Below are positions 15,400-23,682 of a stretch of 32,546 nt of DNA, piece by piece. The notes beneath the pieces were generated by a model. It was not told where the DNA came from. It ran no database searches and saw only the letters and a list, made by a program, of their open reading frames with translations. Numbering within the stretch: position 1 is the stretch's first letter; every line of letters starts with the position of its first letter. This DNA comes from Tissierella_B sp964485455. GTDB lineage: Bacteria; Bacillota; Clostridia; Tissierellales; Tissierellaceae. The translations under genes were made by a program, and so were the position numbers. The stretch covers positions 1-32,546 of the forward strand of contig CAZAJU010000011.1 in assembly GCA_964485455.1 (NCBI GenBank). The letters are read 5' to 3'.

Positions 15400-16054
15400 T
15401 TTTCTTGAGTCTCCTTTCAAAAATACTTAAGCCTTTGGTTAGTATAGCTGTCACTACAAGGTATATAACCCCTACAATAACCAGGGATGGAACAGCCAAA
15501 AAGGTAGCAGATTGAACGGTTTTATATGAAGTCATAAGCTCTTGAACGAAGAAAACAGAAGCTAAGGAGGTTTGCTTTACCATCGTAATATATTCATTTC
15601 CCAATGCAGGAAGGATATTTTTAATTGCCTGTGGCAGTATGATTTTCTTCATTATATTTGCACTTGTCATACCTAGACTTTTTGCAGCCTCAGCTTGTCC
15701 CTTATCTACAGCCTGTATGCCGGCTCTTATGACTTCGGCAACATAGGAACTTGCATTTACAATAAGGGCAATGATAATACACGCAGTATCAGAAAGTTCA
15801 AAGGGTAATACTTTTGGTAGGACAAGCCAGAAGAAATAAAGCTGAAGTAGAATCGGAGTACCCCTTAATACTCCGATATAAATACTAGTTATCCAATCCA
15901 AAACCTTTATCTGTGATAGTTTCATTATTGCTATTATAGTTCCTATTAATGTAGCTACGAACACAGTCAATGCTGAAAGCCATAATGTGCCTACTAGCCC
16001 TTCTATATATACATAATCATATTTTTGCCAAAGGCCTATTATTGAATCAATCAT
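15392..16054 (-). CDS. Amino-acid ABC transporter permease
   Basis: 220 residues with five membrane helices and the HisM/GlnP signature: RGTPILLQLYF near residue 64 and the EAA loop EAAKSLGMTSANIMKKIILP (about 120-140). A single permease gene implies a homodimeric channel. It sits between the binding-protein gene (37-base gap) and the ATPase gene. A GGATGG site precedes the ATG. Together with its neighbours it imports a polar amino acid. Confidence 0.9.
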   Translation of the reverse strand: MIDSIIGLWQKYDYVYIEGLVGTLWLSALTVFVATLIGTIIAIMKLSQIKVLDWITSIYIGVLRGTPILLQLYFFWLVLPKVLPFELSDTACIIIALIVNASSYVAEVIRAGIQAVDKGQAEAAKSLGMTSANIMKKIILPQAIKNILPALGNEYITMVKQTSLASVFFVQELMTSYKTVQSATFLAVPSLVIVGVIYLVVTAILTKGLSIFERRLKKNE

Positions 16055-16091
16055 TTATATCCATCCTTTAAAATATTGGAATAACTTTCCT

Positions 16092-16952
16092 TTAAATCCC
16101 TAACTTCTTTGCATAATCTGAATACTCTTTAAACCATGCTTCAAAAGTACCATCTGCAACTACTTCATCTATTATTTCATTAACTTTTTCTGTAAGCTCA
16201 TCTTCACCCTTAGGGATTCCAATTCTTGTACCTTGAGTTTCTTTATCTACAGTAAATTCAAATCCTTCTACTACCATTAAACCTGCATCAGGATTTGCAT
16301 CTATATAGAGTTGTGCCATATTTATTGCAACAGCACATACATCTGCTTTTCCTTCTTGAACCATTAAAAATCCATCTGTTGTAGCTGAAACTCTTTTAAA
16401 CTCCTTATATTTAGGAATTTGGTCGTTTACAAACATTTCCTGTAATGATCCACTCTGTGCAACTATGGTTTTATCTTCTATATCAGCAGGGCTCTTAATA
16501 CTATCTACATCAGATTTTCTTATTAAAAGACCATATCCTTCAGTGTCATCTGCAAAATAATATCCTTTAGACATGTTCATTGCTTCTGCTCTTGCTGGAG
16601 TATATGCTAATGCAGAGATTGCCAAATCATATTTTCCTTCTGTAATGCTACTAAGTACAGCTCCAAATTCCAATGGAACAATTTTTAATTCTACTCCAAG
16701 CTTTTCAGCTATAAGCTTTGCTAATTCCACGTCAGCTCCAACATATTGTTCTTCACCACTCTTAGTAGGATCTATGAATTCATATGGCGCAAAATATGGC
16801 TCCATTGTAACCTCTATATATCCTCGTTCTTGAATGGCTTCAAGTCTACTCTTTGATTCTGGTTCATTACTACTCTTTGAACTACATCCACTCATTGCCA
16901 CCATCATACTAACTGCCGCTACTAATAGAATTATTCTTTTTACCATTTTCAT
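16092..16952 (-). CDS. Amino-acid-binding lipoprotein (SBP family 3)
   Basis: 286 residues with a lipoprotein signal (lipobox AMSGC, Cys23). Typical SBP_bac_3 features in the normal lobe order: ERGYIEVTMEPYFAPYEF, the GADVELAKLIAEKLG helix, a DLAISALAYTPARAEAM segment, the hinge and a C-terminal IIDEVVADGTFEAWFKEY. It captures the substrate for the downstream permease and ATPase. The GGAGG site is 5 bases from the ATG. It is the first gene after the T-box leader, so it is the most directly controlled. Histidine is the predicted ligand from the leader, not from the binding residues. Confidence 0.9.
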   Translation of the reverse strand: MKMVKRIILLVAAVSMMVAMSGCSSKSSNEPESKSRLEAIQERGYIEVTMEPYFAPYEFIDPTKSGEEQYVGADVELAKLIAEKLGVELKIVPLEFGAVLSSITEGKYDLAISALAYTPARAEAMNMSKGYYFADDTEGYGLLIRKSDVDSIKSPADIEDKTIVAQSGSLQEMFVNDQIPKYKEFKRVSATTDGFLMVQEGKADVCAVAINMAQLYIDANPDAGLMVVEGFEFTVDKETQGTRIGIPKGEDELTEKVNEIIDEVVADGTFEAWFKEYSDYAKKLGI

Positions 16953-17054
16953 TTTAGTCCTCCTTTAAATTACAGTCTCAATACTCAATTTTAATTGTTC
17001 CTTTCACCTACATAAAATTAGTACTCGTTGTCTTTGACCAAACATCGATTTGGA

Positions 17055-17078
17055 CTAAACCACCTCAAATCGGTTTAG
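17055..17078 (-). promoter_or_regulatory. Hairpin in the leader after the T-box terminator
   Basis: CTAAACC pairs with GGTTTAG around a 10-base loop about 100 bases before the binding-protein start. It has no T-run, so it is not a terminator; it may be a processing or stability element. Confidence 0.35.
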
Positions 17079-17086
17079 GTCTAAAA

Positions 17087-17372
17087 AATAAACTCCCGTC
17101 ATCTGACTTGTGCCAGAGGACGAGAGTATTAGTCACGTGTTTCCACCTCTATTCATTGATACCTCACAGTATCAACCTCATCGGGTACTATCATACCCTA
17201 GCACTATAACGGGTGCATCCGTTTTGGCTACCTACTATTTCGCCTCATAACTCAGAGATGTGTTCGATATATATTATCTATGCATTTCCACCAAATATGC
17301 ACTCTCTAAAAGACAATTATATATTTACTATTTCTCGTCATCGCTTTAATTCGGTGATTCATTATTAATCTA
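17087..17372 (-). promoter_or_regulatory. T-box leader, histidine-type specifier
   Basis: A complete T-box riboswitch read on the minus strand: GATGACGAG start, AGTA (17326-17329), AGAGAG (17302-17307) with a GGTG-loop hairpin, GAA-CAC-A in the specifier position (CAC at 17260-17262; tRNA-His), a stem II block at 17195-17220, the T-box AGAGGTGGAAACACGTG (17134-17150) and the usual CTCGTCCTCT after it. Uncharged tRNA-His would stabilise the antiterminator and switch on the transporter operon. The leader class is firm; the codon was read by aligning the GAA-NNN-A context with known leaders. Confidence 0.88.
17092..17127 (-). terminator. Regulated terminator of the T-box leader
   Basis: On the minus strand ACTCTCGTC pairs with GACGGGAGT (one G-T type position) and is followed by TTTATTTTTT. 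The 5' arm overlaps sequence needed for the antiterminator, the expected alternative pairing. Confidence 0.82.
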
Positions 17373-17378
17373 AAATTT

Positions 17379-17407
17379 ACTATAGCATCTTTATATGCTT
17401 TTGTAAA
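17379..17407 (-). promoter_or_regulatory. Promoter of the T-box transporter operon
   Basis: TTTACA (17402-17407) and TATAGT (17379-17384) are 17 bases apart, giving a start near 17372 just before stem I. Confidence 0.75.
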
Positions 17408-17472
17408 TACTTTTTTTATTTAATCCTAAATAAATTTATAGGATCATTTTTTATAATAATAGTAAATTAAAA

Positions 17473-17499
17473 AGGTGAAGATTATTGAAATCTCCACCT
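17473..17499 (-). terminator. Terminator of the CobW/ArsR/permease operon
   Basis: AGGTGGAGATT pairs with AATCTTCACCT (one G-T) around a 5-base loop, followed on the minus strand by TTTTT. It lies about 30 bases after the thioredoxin-like gene. Confidence 0.8.
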
Positions 17500-17529
17500 C
17501 TCTGCTTTTGATTCTTTTCTAAATTAGGT

Positions 17530-17766
17530 CTATTTGTCTTTTAGAATTTTTTCTATTTCTTTTTCCTTTAAAACTTTCCCAACGGAAACTACCTTGTCAT
17601 CTACGACAAGAGCTGGACTTGTCATAACACCATATCGAACTATTTCTTTTAAATCTGCTACTTTCTCTACAGTAGCATCTAAATTTAAATCGTCTAAAAC
17701 CTTTTTTAAATTCTTTTCAAGTTTTTCACACTTTGGACATCCTGTGCCTAAAATTTTTATTATCAT
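17530..17766 (-). CDS. Small thioredoxin-fold redox protein (CxxC)
   Basis: 78 residues with a thioredoxin-like fold and the active site CPKC (Cys10, Cys13), followed by the TSPALVVDDK cis-proline loop. Such redox-active disulfide proteins are commonly encoded beside ArsP/YraQ-type permeases, as here (15-base gap). It probably reduces or hands over a thiol-reactive metalloid or metal species to the permease. A GGAGG site precedes the ATG. It is the last gene of a four-gene operon that ends in a terminator. Confidence 0.85.
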   Translation of the reverse strand: MIIKILGTGCPKCEKLEKNLKKVLDDLNLDATVEKVADLKEIVRYGVMTSPALVVDDKVVSVGKVLKEKEIEKILKDK

Positions 17767-17781
17767 ATTAAGCCTCCTTAT

Positions 17782-18789
17782 TTACATAAAAAGATATGAA
17801 AATGCATTAAATCCATATCCTACAATTATAATCCCTAATGTTACAATTCCTAAAAATACTCCAAGGAGTTTCTTTTTTACTACCTTACTTAGCATTATCA
17901 AGGATGGAAGGGATAATGTAGTTACGCCCATCATAAATGCTACTACAGTTCCTATACCTACTCCTTTAGCAACTAAGGCTTCTGCTATAGGAAGGGTTCC
18001 AAATATATCTGCATATACTGGAATTCCAATAAGGGTAGCTATCAAAACAGAAAATGGATTATCCGGACCTAATATTCTTTCTATAATCGATTGGGGTATC
18101 CAGTTATGGATACTTGCTCCAATACCAACTCCAACTAAAACAGCTAACCAAACCTTGTTAAATATATCCTTAACTTGCTCTATAGAAAAATCAACTCTAT
18201 CCTTATGAGTCATTTCATCTATTTCTATATTGGTTTCTTGAACTGCCCATACATAATCCTCGATTTGTTCCTTCATATTCATCTTTTCAATAATAACCCC
18301 ACCTATTACTGCAACTATTAGCCCTAAAATTACATATGCTACAGCAATTTTTACTCCAAAAAAGGACATTAATAGTAAAAGTGATGCTAAATCCACCATA
18401 GGTGAAGATATTAAAAAGGAAAATGTAACTCCAAGTGGTAAACCCGCTGATGTAAAACCAATAAATAAAGGTATACTAGAACAGCTGCAAAATGGTGTCA
18501 CTGTTCCTAGTAAAGCTCCTAAAATATTTCCTTTTAATCCTTTAAAATTACCAAGGATCTTCTTGGTTCTTTCAGGTGGAAAGTAACTTTGTATATATGA
18601 AATAGTAAAAATAAGCACTGATAGTAATATAAAGATCTTTATTACATCATATATAAAGAAGTGAACACTGGCACCTATTTTACTTTCCATTGATAGTCCA
18701 AATACCTTTTCTACCAATAACTCAATCAAATCCCATAGCCATTGCATCTTCAATAATTGAGCATTTATCCAACTAAATATACTCTTCAA
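17782..18789 (-). CDS. Permease of the ArsP/YraQ (UPF0718) family
   Basis: About 335 residues with eight or so membrane helices and the family motif TPFCSCSSIPLFIGF (about 105-120) plus a second half repeat (GIPVYADIFGTLP). ArsP relatives export trivalent organoarsenicals through the conserved cysteines; other members have unknown substrates. The TTG at 18789 fits the GTAGGTGAT site best; a GTG at 18798 overlaps that site. It follows an ArsR gene (11-base gap). Metalloid export is the likely role but the substrate is open, since no methylating enzyme (ArsM) is in the window. Confidence 0.85.
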   Translation of the reverse strand: MKSIFSWINAQLLKMQWLWDLIELLVEKVFGLSMESKIGASVHFFIYDVIKIFILLSVLIFTISYIQSYFPPERTKKILGNFKGLKGNILGALLGTVTPFCSCSSIPLFIGFTSAGLPLGVTFSFLISSPMVDLASLLLLMSFFGVKIAVAYVILGLIVAVIGGVIIEKMNMKEQIEDYVWAVQETNIEIDEMTHKDRVDFSIEQVKDIFNKVWLAVLVGVGIGASIHNWIPQSIIERILGPDNPFSVLIATLIGIPVYADIFGTLPIAEALVAKGVGIGTVVAFMMGVTTLSLPSLIMLSKVVKKKLLGVFLGIVTLGIIIVGYGFNAFSYLFM

Positions 18790-18809
18790 ACCAATCACCT
18801 ACCTATAAA

Positions 18810-19157
18810 CTACTTATACATACCCGCTAATTCAATATACTTATTTGCTGCCTTACTCTTTTCTATATCCAATCTAAGAGTTGGATAAGATTCTATGTTT
18901 GCTACTATCTTCTCAAGTATATCTTCAAACAACTTATCTTCAATTCTTAATGAATAGAATGTATATTGTTCCTTTCTCTCATCCTTGACAAAGCCCATAT
19001 CTCTTAGCTTTGCAAGGTGCTTAGAAACATTAGGTTGAGATAAGCCGGTAATACCGGTTAACTGACATACACAAAATTCATTATGGAATAAAAGAACCAT
19101 TATCCTAAGTCGTGTTTCATCAGATAACACCTTGAAATAATTTGTTAGTCTATCCAT
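18810..19157 (-). CDS. ArsR-family metal- or metalloid-responsive repressor
   Basis: 115 residues with the ArsR winged helix: SDETRLRIMVLL, the metal box EFCVCQL (Cys29, Cys31) at the start of the recognition region, then LSQPNVSKHLAKLRDMG and the wing YTFYSL. The CxC in this place is the arsenite, antimonite or Cd/Pb sensor site of classic ArsR/SmtB proteins. It lies between the CobW and permease genes and probably acts on the palindrome at 20134-20157. It differs from the second ArsR at 24.1 kb in length and cysteine pattern, so the two probably respond to different cues. Confidence 0.88.
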   Translation of the reverse strand: MDRLTNYFKVLSDETRLRIMVLLFHNEFCVCQLTGITGLSQPNVSKHLAKLRDMGFVKDERKEQYTFYSLRIEDKLFEDILEKIVANIESYPTLRLDIEKSKAANKYIELAGMYK

Positions 19158-19173
19158 TTAATTGATCCTTTCC

Positions 19174-20106
19174 TTATCTTAACTTCATCTCTGTGCCAAT
19201 TACCTCTTCCCAAGCATTAAATATAGGTCTTATAATTTGTGGCCCTATCTTAGATATTATAACTATCTCAGATTCATTTCCTGCCTTATCAGTCAGCTTA
19301 TAGTCTATGGTTTTATTAACTACATCTACTTGATTCCATCCATCTTCAAGTTTAAAGAAGCCCTTGATTCTATAACTATCCTTCTTTATAATGTCAAGAA
19401 ACTGTGAAAGTTTTTCCTTAGTAGTTTCGCCTTCATAAGTTAAAGTCAATGTCTTAGGCTTATTCTCAGGTGTATTGGTAGTATCCTCAGTACCGACCCA
19501 ACCTTCCTCCATTAGGTTCTTGTCTAAGAAATTGTAGTCTATTGTACCATTTATAGATTCTGTGATATCTGCTTTAGCATTAATCTCTCTTATCTTGTCC
19601 TTAATATCCTCTAATGTCTTAGCATCTATTAAATCAACCTTAGAGATAATAACTAAATGACAGAACTTAAGTTGTCTCTCTACTGTTTCAATATCAGCTA
19701 CCTGCTCCAAGAAATTAACCCCATCTACTATACAGATTGCTCCACTATAATCATATACATCCCCTTTTGCAACCTCTACAGCATCTAAAAACTCTCCAAT
19801 ATTTGATGGATCTGCTAAACCAGAGCTTTCTACAAATACATATTCCATATCTCTGTCAGCCATCTCAACTAAAGCAGAAATAAATGAAAGTTGTAAACAG
19901 GAGCAGAATATTGAACCTCTATTGATTTCAACAAGCTCCATTCCTTCCTTACGAATCAAGGTTCCATCTATACCTACCTTGCCAAATTCATTCATTATTA
20001 CTGCTACCTTTTTACCTGATAAATCATTTAAAACACTAGTTAAAAAAGTTGTCTTTCCTGCACCTAAAAAACCTGTAAGTAAGTATAATTTAGCTTTATT
20101 CTTCAT
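19174..20106 (-). CDS. CobW/COG0523-type metallochaperone GTPase
   Basis: 310 residues: Walker A GFLGAGKTT (12-20), the metal-site region INRGSIFCSCLQ, a Walker B-type VESSGLADP, and base-recognition ISKVDL. The usual CxCC motif is reduced to CSC (Cys68, Cys70). The C-terminal CobW_C domain is shorter than in cobalamin CobW. Family members insert or deliver Zn, Co or Ni using GTP; the role here is unassigned. It is the first gene of the CobW-ArsR-permease-thioredoxin operon and begins about 28 bases downstream of a perfect operator palindrome. Confidence 0.85.
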   Translation of the reverse strand: MKNKAKLYLLTGFLGAGKTTFLTSVLNDLSGKKVAVIMNEFGKVGIDGTLIRKEGMELVEINRGSIFCSCLQLSFISALVEMADRDMEYVFVESSGLADPSNIGEFLDAVEVAKGDVYDYSGAICIVDGVNFLEQVADIETVERQLKFCHLVIISKVDLIDAKTLEDIKDKIREINAKADITESINGTIDYNFLDKNLMEEGWVGTEDTTNTPENKPKTLTLTYEGETTKEKLSQFLDIIKKDSYRIKGFFKLEDGWNQVDVVNKTIDYKLTDKAGNESEIVIISKIGPQIIRPIFNAWEEVIGTEMKLR

Positions 20107-20133
20107 CTATAATCATCCTCCAATAATCATTTG

Positions 20134-20157
20134 ATTCCCATATGCCTATATGGGAAT
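20134..20157. promoter_or_regulatory. Operator palindrome of the CobW operon
   Basis: ATTCCCATAT-N4-ATATGGGAAT, a perfect 10+10 inverted repeat, lies just downstream of the -10 box and before the CobW start. The position and symmetry fit ArsR-type repression by the gene product encoded second in this operon. Confidence 0.75.
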
Positions 20158-20169
20158 ATCGTTATATAC

Positions 20170-20198
20170 AATATATAACTTTGATTTTAATTTGTCAA
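20170..20198 (-). promoter_or_regulatory. Promoter of the CobW operon
   Basis: TTGACA (20193-20198) and TATATT (20170-20175) are 17 bases apart. The operator palindrome covers the start site and early transcript. Confidence 0.8.
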
Positions 20199-20286
20199 TA
20201 AAAAAACAAAAATAATTTTCCTTCTTACTTAAATATTTAAACTTCAATTAGACAGTGTGATTTTTATTAATCAATGGAAATAAAAA

Positions 20287-20304
20287 GGGAGACCCTTGTC
20301 TCCC
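20287..20304 (-). terminator. Terminator of the ars operon
   Basis: GGGAGA pairs with TCTCCC around a 6-base loop, followed on the minus strand by TTTTTATTT, 8 bases after the arsC stop. Confidence 0.82.
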
Positions 20305-20311
20305 ACTTTTT

Positions 20312-20716
20312 CTAAATCTCGTTATTTTTAACTCTTCTAATTAAATCTTCTACTTTTTCCTTAATTAAATCTCTAGTTTCTCTATATCCATCAATAGGAC
20401 CTCCTGATGGATCATTTAAACCCCAGTCCTCACTGTGGCTATTTGGAACAAATGGGCATACTACATTACATCCCATTGTTATTAGAATATCAACTTCCTC
20501 AGGTATGTCGGTCAAGAGTTTTGGAGTATGCTCACTCATATCTACTCCAGCTTCCTCCATAACCTTTACAGCTAGAGGCTTTACTTCATGATAATTTTCC
20601 GTACCTGCTGAATAAACTTCTAAAACATCACTTCCTAATTTTTTTGCCCAACCTTCTGCCATTTGAGACCTACAGGAATTGTGAACGCAGATAAAAGCAA
20701 CTTTTTTTCTCATCAT
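20312..20716 (-). CDS. arsC: Arsenate reductase, low-molecular-weight phosphatase type
   Basis: 134 residues. The catalytic loop CVHNSCRS gives nucleophile Cys10 with the C-x5-R pattern, and the DWGLNDPSG loop supplies the general acid. Two further cysteines in MGCNVVCP (Cys83, Cys87) would form the redox relay of the thioredoxin-coupled class, though they are closer together than in the S. aureus enzyme. It reduces arsenate to arsenite in the cytoplasm for export by Acr3. It is the last gene of the ars operon, 45 bases behind acr3, with a GGAGG site. Confidence 0.93.
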   Translation of the reverse strand: MMRKKVAFICVHNSCRSQMAEGWAKKLGSDVLEVYSAGTENYHEVKPLAVKVMEEAGVDMSEHTPKLLTDIPEEVDILITMGCNVVCPFVPNSHSEDWGLNDPSGGPIDGYRETRDLIKEKVEDLIRRVKNNEI

Positions 20717-20760
20717 TTATCCTCCGTTAATCATAATACCATATTGTCGATGGTTTACTC

Positions 20761-21825
20761 TTAGCTTTCATAACTAGGAGTAGGGAACCAATGCTTGGTT
20801 TTGTTAACTATATTAACAAGTAATAACATAACCGGTACTTCCGTAAGAACTCCAACCGTACATGCAAGAACTACTGGCGAATCCACACCAAAAAGTGCTA
20901 TTGCAACAGCTACCGATAATTCAAAAAAGTCAGATGCAGCAATCAGAGAAGCTGGTGCAGCTATATCATGAGGCAGTTTAGCCGCTTTACTAACTAAATA
21001 TGTTAAATTAAAGGATATAGTATTTTGAAGAATTAGGGGTACAGCTATCAAAAGTACGTAAAGTGGATGTTCAACTATAATATTACCTTGGAAAATAAAA
21101 ATAATTATAAGTGTTAAAAGCAATCCTATTGTCGTTACACCATCAAACTTAGTTAAAAACTGTTCTTTGAAATATTTTTCACCTTTATTTTTAATGATTA
21201 AAGTTCTAGATAAAAAACCTGTGCCTAGTGGTATTACTACAAATAGTACAATTGACATAACAAGCATGTCTAATGGAAGTGCTATATTACTGAAACCAAG
21301 TAAAATCTGTACTATTGGAATAAACAAAACTAAAATCAACAAATCATTGATTGAAACTTGAACCAATGTCTGTGCTGGATTTCCTTTGGTTAGAGTACTC
21401 CAAACAAATACCATAGCCGTACATGGCGCAGTTCCTAACAATACTGCTCCAACTACAAAATCTTGAGCTAAATCTGCTGGTATTAAAGATTTAAATATGT
21501 ATTGGAAAAATAGCGTTGCTAATCCAAACATAAGAAATGGCTTGATTCCCCAGCTAGCAATACTTGATATGATTACTCCTTTTGGATTTTTCCCAACATT
21601 TATTATTGATTTAAAATCTATTTTTAACATCATTGGATATATCATCAGCCACATAAGGATAGCCATTGGAATATTTTGCCCTGCTATTTGCATACTTTCT
21701 AATGCAGAGCTCATTCCAGGTAAAAATCTTCCAATTAAAATTCCAGCTGCCATACATAGTAGAACCCATACTGATAGATACTTCTCAAAAAAACTAATTC
21801 CTGAAGGTAATTTTTCCTTCGCCAT
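20761..21825 (-). CDS. acr3: Arsenite efflux permease, ACR3 family
   Basis: 354 residues and about ten membrane helices. The family's essential cysteine lies in LLGTAPCTAMVFVWS (Cys135) and the conserved C-terminal glutamate in VLTEVPVML. It expels arsenite across the membrane, by proton antiport alone or driven by ArsA, whose gene lies 97 bases upstream. The gap between them contains a long hairpin. The arsC gene follows. Confidence 0.94.
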   Translation of the reverse strand: MAKEKLPSGISFFEKYLSVWVLLCMAAGILIGRFLPGMSSALESMQIAGQNIPMAILMWLMIYPMMLKIDFKSIINVGKNPKGVIISSIASWGIKPFLMFGLATLFFQYIFKSLIPADLAQDFVVGAVLLGTAPCTAMVFVWSTLTKGNPAQTLVQVSINDLLILVLFIPIVQILLGFSNIALPLDMLVMSIVLFVVIPLGTGFLSRTLIIKNKGEKYFKEQFLTKFDGVTTIGLLLTLIIIFIFQGNIIVEHPLYVLLIAVPLILQNTISFNLTYLVSKAAKLPHDIAAPASLIAASDFFELSVAVAIALFGVDSPVVLACTVGVLTEVPVMLLLVNIVNKTKHWFPTPSYES

Positions 21826-21855
21826 ATTATTCCGCCTTTCAAAATTTTATTTTTT

Positions 21856-21909
21856 GTCATCTTGATCTCTATAGCTTCACACTTCAGGCTTAGCTCCAAT
21901 CAAGATGAC
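21856..21909 (-). other. Intercistronic hairpin between arsA and acr3
   Basis: GTCATCTTGAT pairs with ATCAAGATGAC (11 bp), with further partial pairing inside the 32-base loop. The minus-strand transcript continues with A-rich rather than T-rich sequence, so it is not a standard terminator. It may adjust the stability or ratio of arsA and acr3 mRNA. Confidence 0.55.
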
Positions 21910-21922
21910 GAATTCAATATTA

Positions 21923-23668
21923 TTAATCTAACAATAAACTTAACCTTTCACCTTTTAAGTCTTCATTAGTCCACTTAATTAATGCAGTATTTCCTTTTGA
22001 TTGCTCAGATATTTTATTTATCCATTCAGCTTCACTAGCTGCTTTAGCTCTTAATACCTCATTAGTTGTATTTGTAGCATAGAAGCTAGAATTAATAATC
22101 CACCATTTACTAAATATCCCCGCTCTTTCTAAATCCTCTTGAAGTCTTTTTGCTTCATAGAAAGGCGTAGCCTCTGGCAATGAGATTATTAGTACTTCTG
22201 TTAGTTTGTCATCTTTAAGCTTAGGCAATAGTTCCTTGACTGATTCTGGTATATCTCCCTGTGTACGGGCTATTTCTTTGTTGTAGCTTTGTGTAGATTC
22301 CAACAATAATAGTGTGTGGCCAGTAGGGGCAGTATCTATAACCACAACCTCATCTTTTGATCGTTCAACGATTTCAGCAAAGGCTCTAAAAACTGCAATC
22401 TCTTGAGTACATGGACTTCTTAAATCCTCTTCTATATAAGCTATATCATCATCACTCATGGTCTCTCTTGCCTTTTTTAATACCTCTTCTTGATACTTTT
22501 CCAATTCCTTTTTTTCATCTATATTGCTTATGGTAATACCAAAGCTTTCATCTATTACAAATTTCAAATGAGCTGCAGGGTCAGTAGTTGTTAGGTGTAC
22601 CTTTTTACCTCTCTTTGCAAGTTCCATAGCTATAGTTGCAGCAATTGTTGTCTTTCCAACTCCACCTTTACCCATTGTAAATATTACTTTCTTATCTGAA
22701 TTGTAAAGATCATCTACTACCTTACTTAAGGTTACAGTGCTTTTAACATCTAGGTTTTTATTTATATATTTCACTTCTCCGCTATTAAAGAAGGATCTGA
22801 CATTTTCTATACCTGTAATGTTGTAAGGTCTTAATGGAATTTGGTATTTCTCTAAATTTTTAATACCTTCTGGAATATTTCTCAAAGCCTCTTCTTGTTT
22901 AATATATATTTCATTTGATAATTCATCATCATGGCTTTGTAATACTCCATTTATTATTAAAAGCTGATTCTTTACTCCAATTTCTTGAAGTTCTATAGAT
23001 GCTCTTTCAGCCTCTATTAAAGCTGATTCTACAGGACGTGATACTAGAATTAAAGTAGTCTTTTCTCTATCTGCTAAATTCTCAACGGCGTTTTTATAGA
23101 TATCCTTTTTTTCTTCAAGTCCTGAAAGTTGTCCAAGGCATGATGCACCATGAGTACTTTCACTTATAAAGTTAGTCCATGCTGCGGGAAGTTGAAGCAT
23201 TCTAAGGGTATGGCCCGTAGGTGCTGTATCAAATATAATGTGATCATATTCTTCTGCTGCTTTTTTATCAGTTATAAAGCCTGAGAATTCATTAAAGGCT
23301 GCAATTTCAACTGTACATGAGCCTGAAAGCTGTTCTTCCATATTTTTAATTACTACATCAGGAAGTTTTCCTCTATATGGTGCTATGACACTTTCTCTAT
23401 ATTCTGCAGCGGCAGCTTCAGGTTCAAAATTTGCTACTGTAAGATTAGGCACAGCTTCGATTTTCACACCTTTATTATCAAGTTCTGTATTAAATACATC
23501 CTGAAGATTGGATGCAGGGTCAGTACTTACTAGCATGATCTTCTTACCTTCATCCGCAAGAGCTACAGCAATAGCACATGCAGTTGAAGTCTTACCAACT
23601 CCACCTTTACCTGTAAAAAATAGATATTTTGTTAAATTTATATCACTTATGCCGAAATTTTTATACAA
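21923..23668 (-). CDS. arsA: Arsenite-transporting ATPase, tandem two-domain form
   Basis: About 581 residues from a TTG at 23668, chosen because AAGGAGGGG lies 5 bases upstream; the earlier in-frame start runs through this site. Two homologous halves each carry a P-loop (FTGKGGVGKTS and TMGKGGVGKTT) and a DTAPTGHTL signature. The three metalloid-binding cysteines are present in SGSCTVE, GASCLGQL and RSPCTQE. It hydrolyses ATP to drive arsenite extrusion with the membrane permease, receiving arsenite from ArsD. The arsD reading frame ends only 14 bases before the start. Confidence 0.94.
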   Translation of the reverse strand: MYKNFGISDINLTKYLFFTGKGGVGKTSTACAIAVALADEGKKIMLVSTDPASNLQDVFNTELDNKGVKIEAVPNLTVANFEPEAAAAEYRESVIAPYRGKLPDVVIKNMEEQLSGSCTVEIAAFNEFSGFITDKKAAEEYDHIIFDTAPTGHTLRMLQLPAAWTNFISESTHGASCLGQLSGLEEKKDIYKNAVENLADREKTTLILVSRPVESALIEAERASIELQEIGVKNQLLIINGVLQSHDDELSNEIYIKQEEALRNIPEGIKNLEKYQIPLRPYNITGIENVRSFFNSGEVKYINKNLDVKSTVTLSKVVDDLYNSDKKVIFTMGKGGVGKTTIAATIAMELAKRGKKVHLTTTDPAAHLKFVIDESFGITISNIDEKKELEKYQEEVLKKARETMSDDDIAYIEEDLRSPCTQEIAVFRAFAEIVERSKDEVVVIDTAPTGHTLLLLESTQSYNKEIARTQGDIPESVKELLPKLKDDKLTEVLIISLPEATPFYEAKRLQEDLERAGIFSKWWIINSSFYATNTTNEVLRAKAASEAEWINKISEQSKGNTALIKWTNEDLKGERLSLLLD

Positions 23669-23682
23669 AATAACCCCTCCTT

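Noticed and set aside
17534..18208. A 224-codon plus-strand open frame
   Set aside because: It lies antisense to the thioredoxin-like and permease genes, which have clear motifs and ribosome sites; the plus-strand reading has low-complexity Ser/Ile/Thr/Pro composition and no site.
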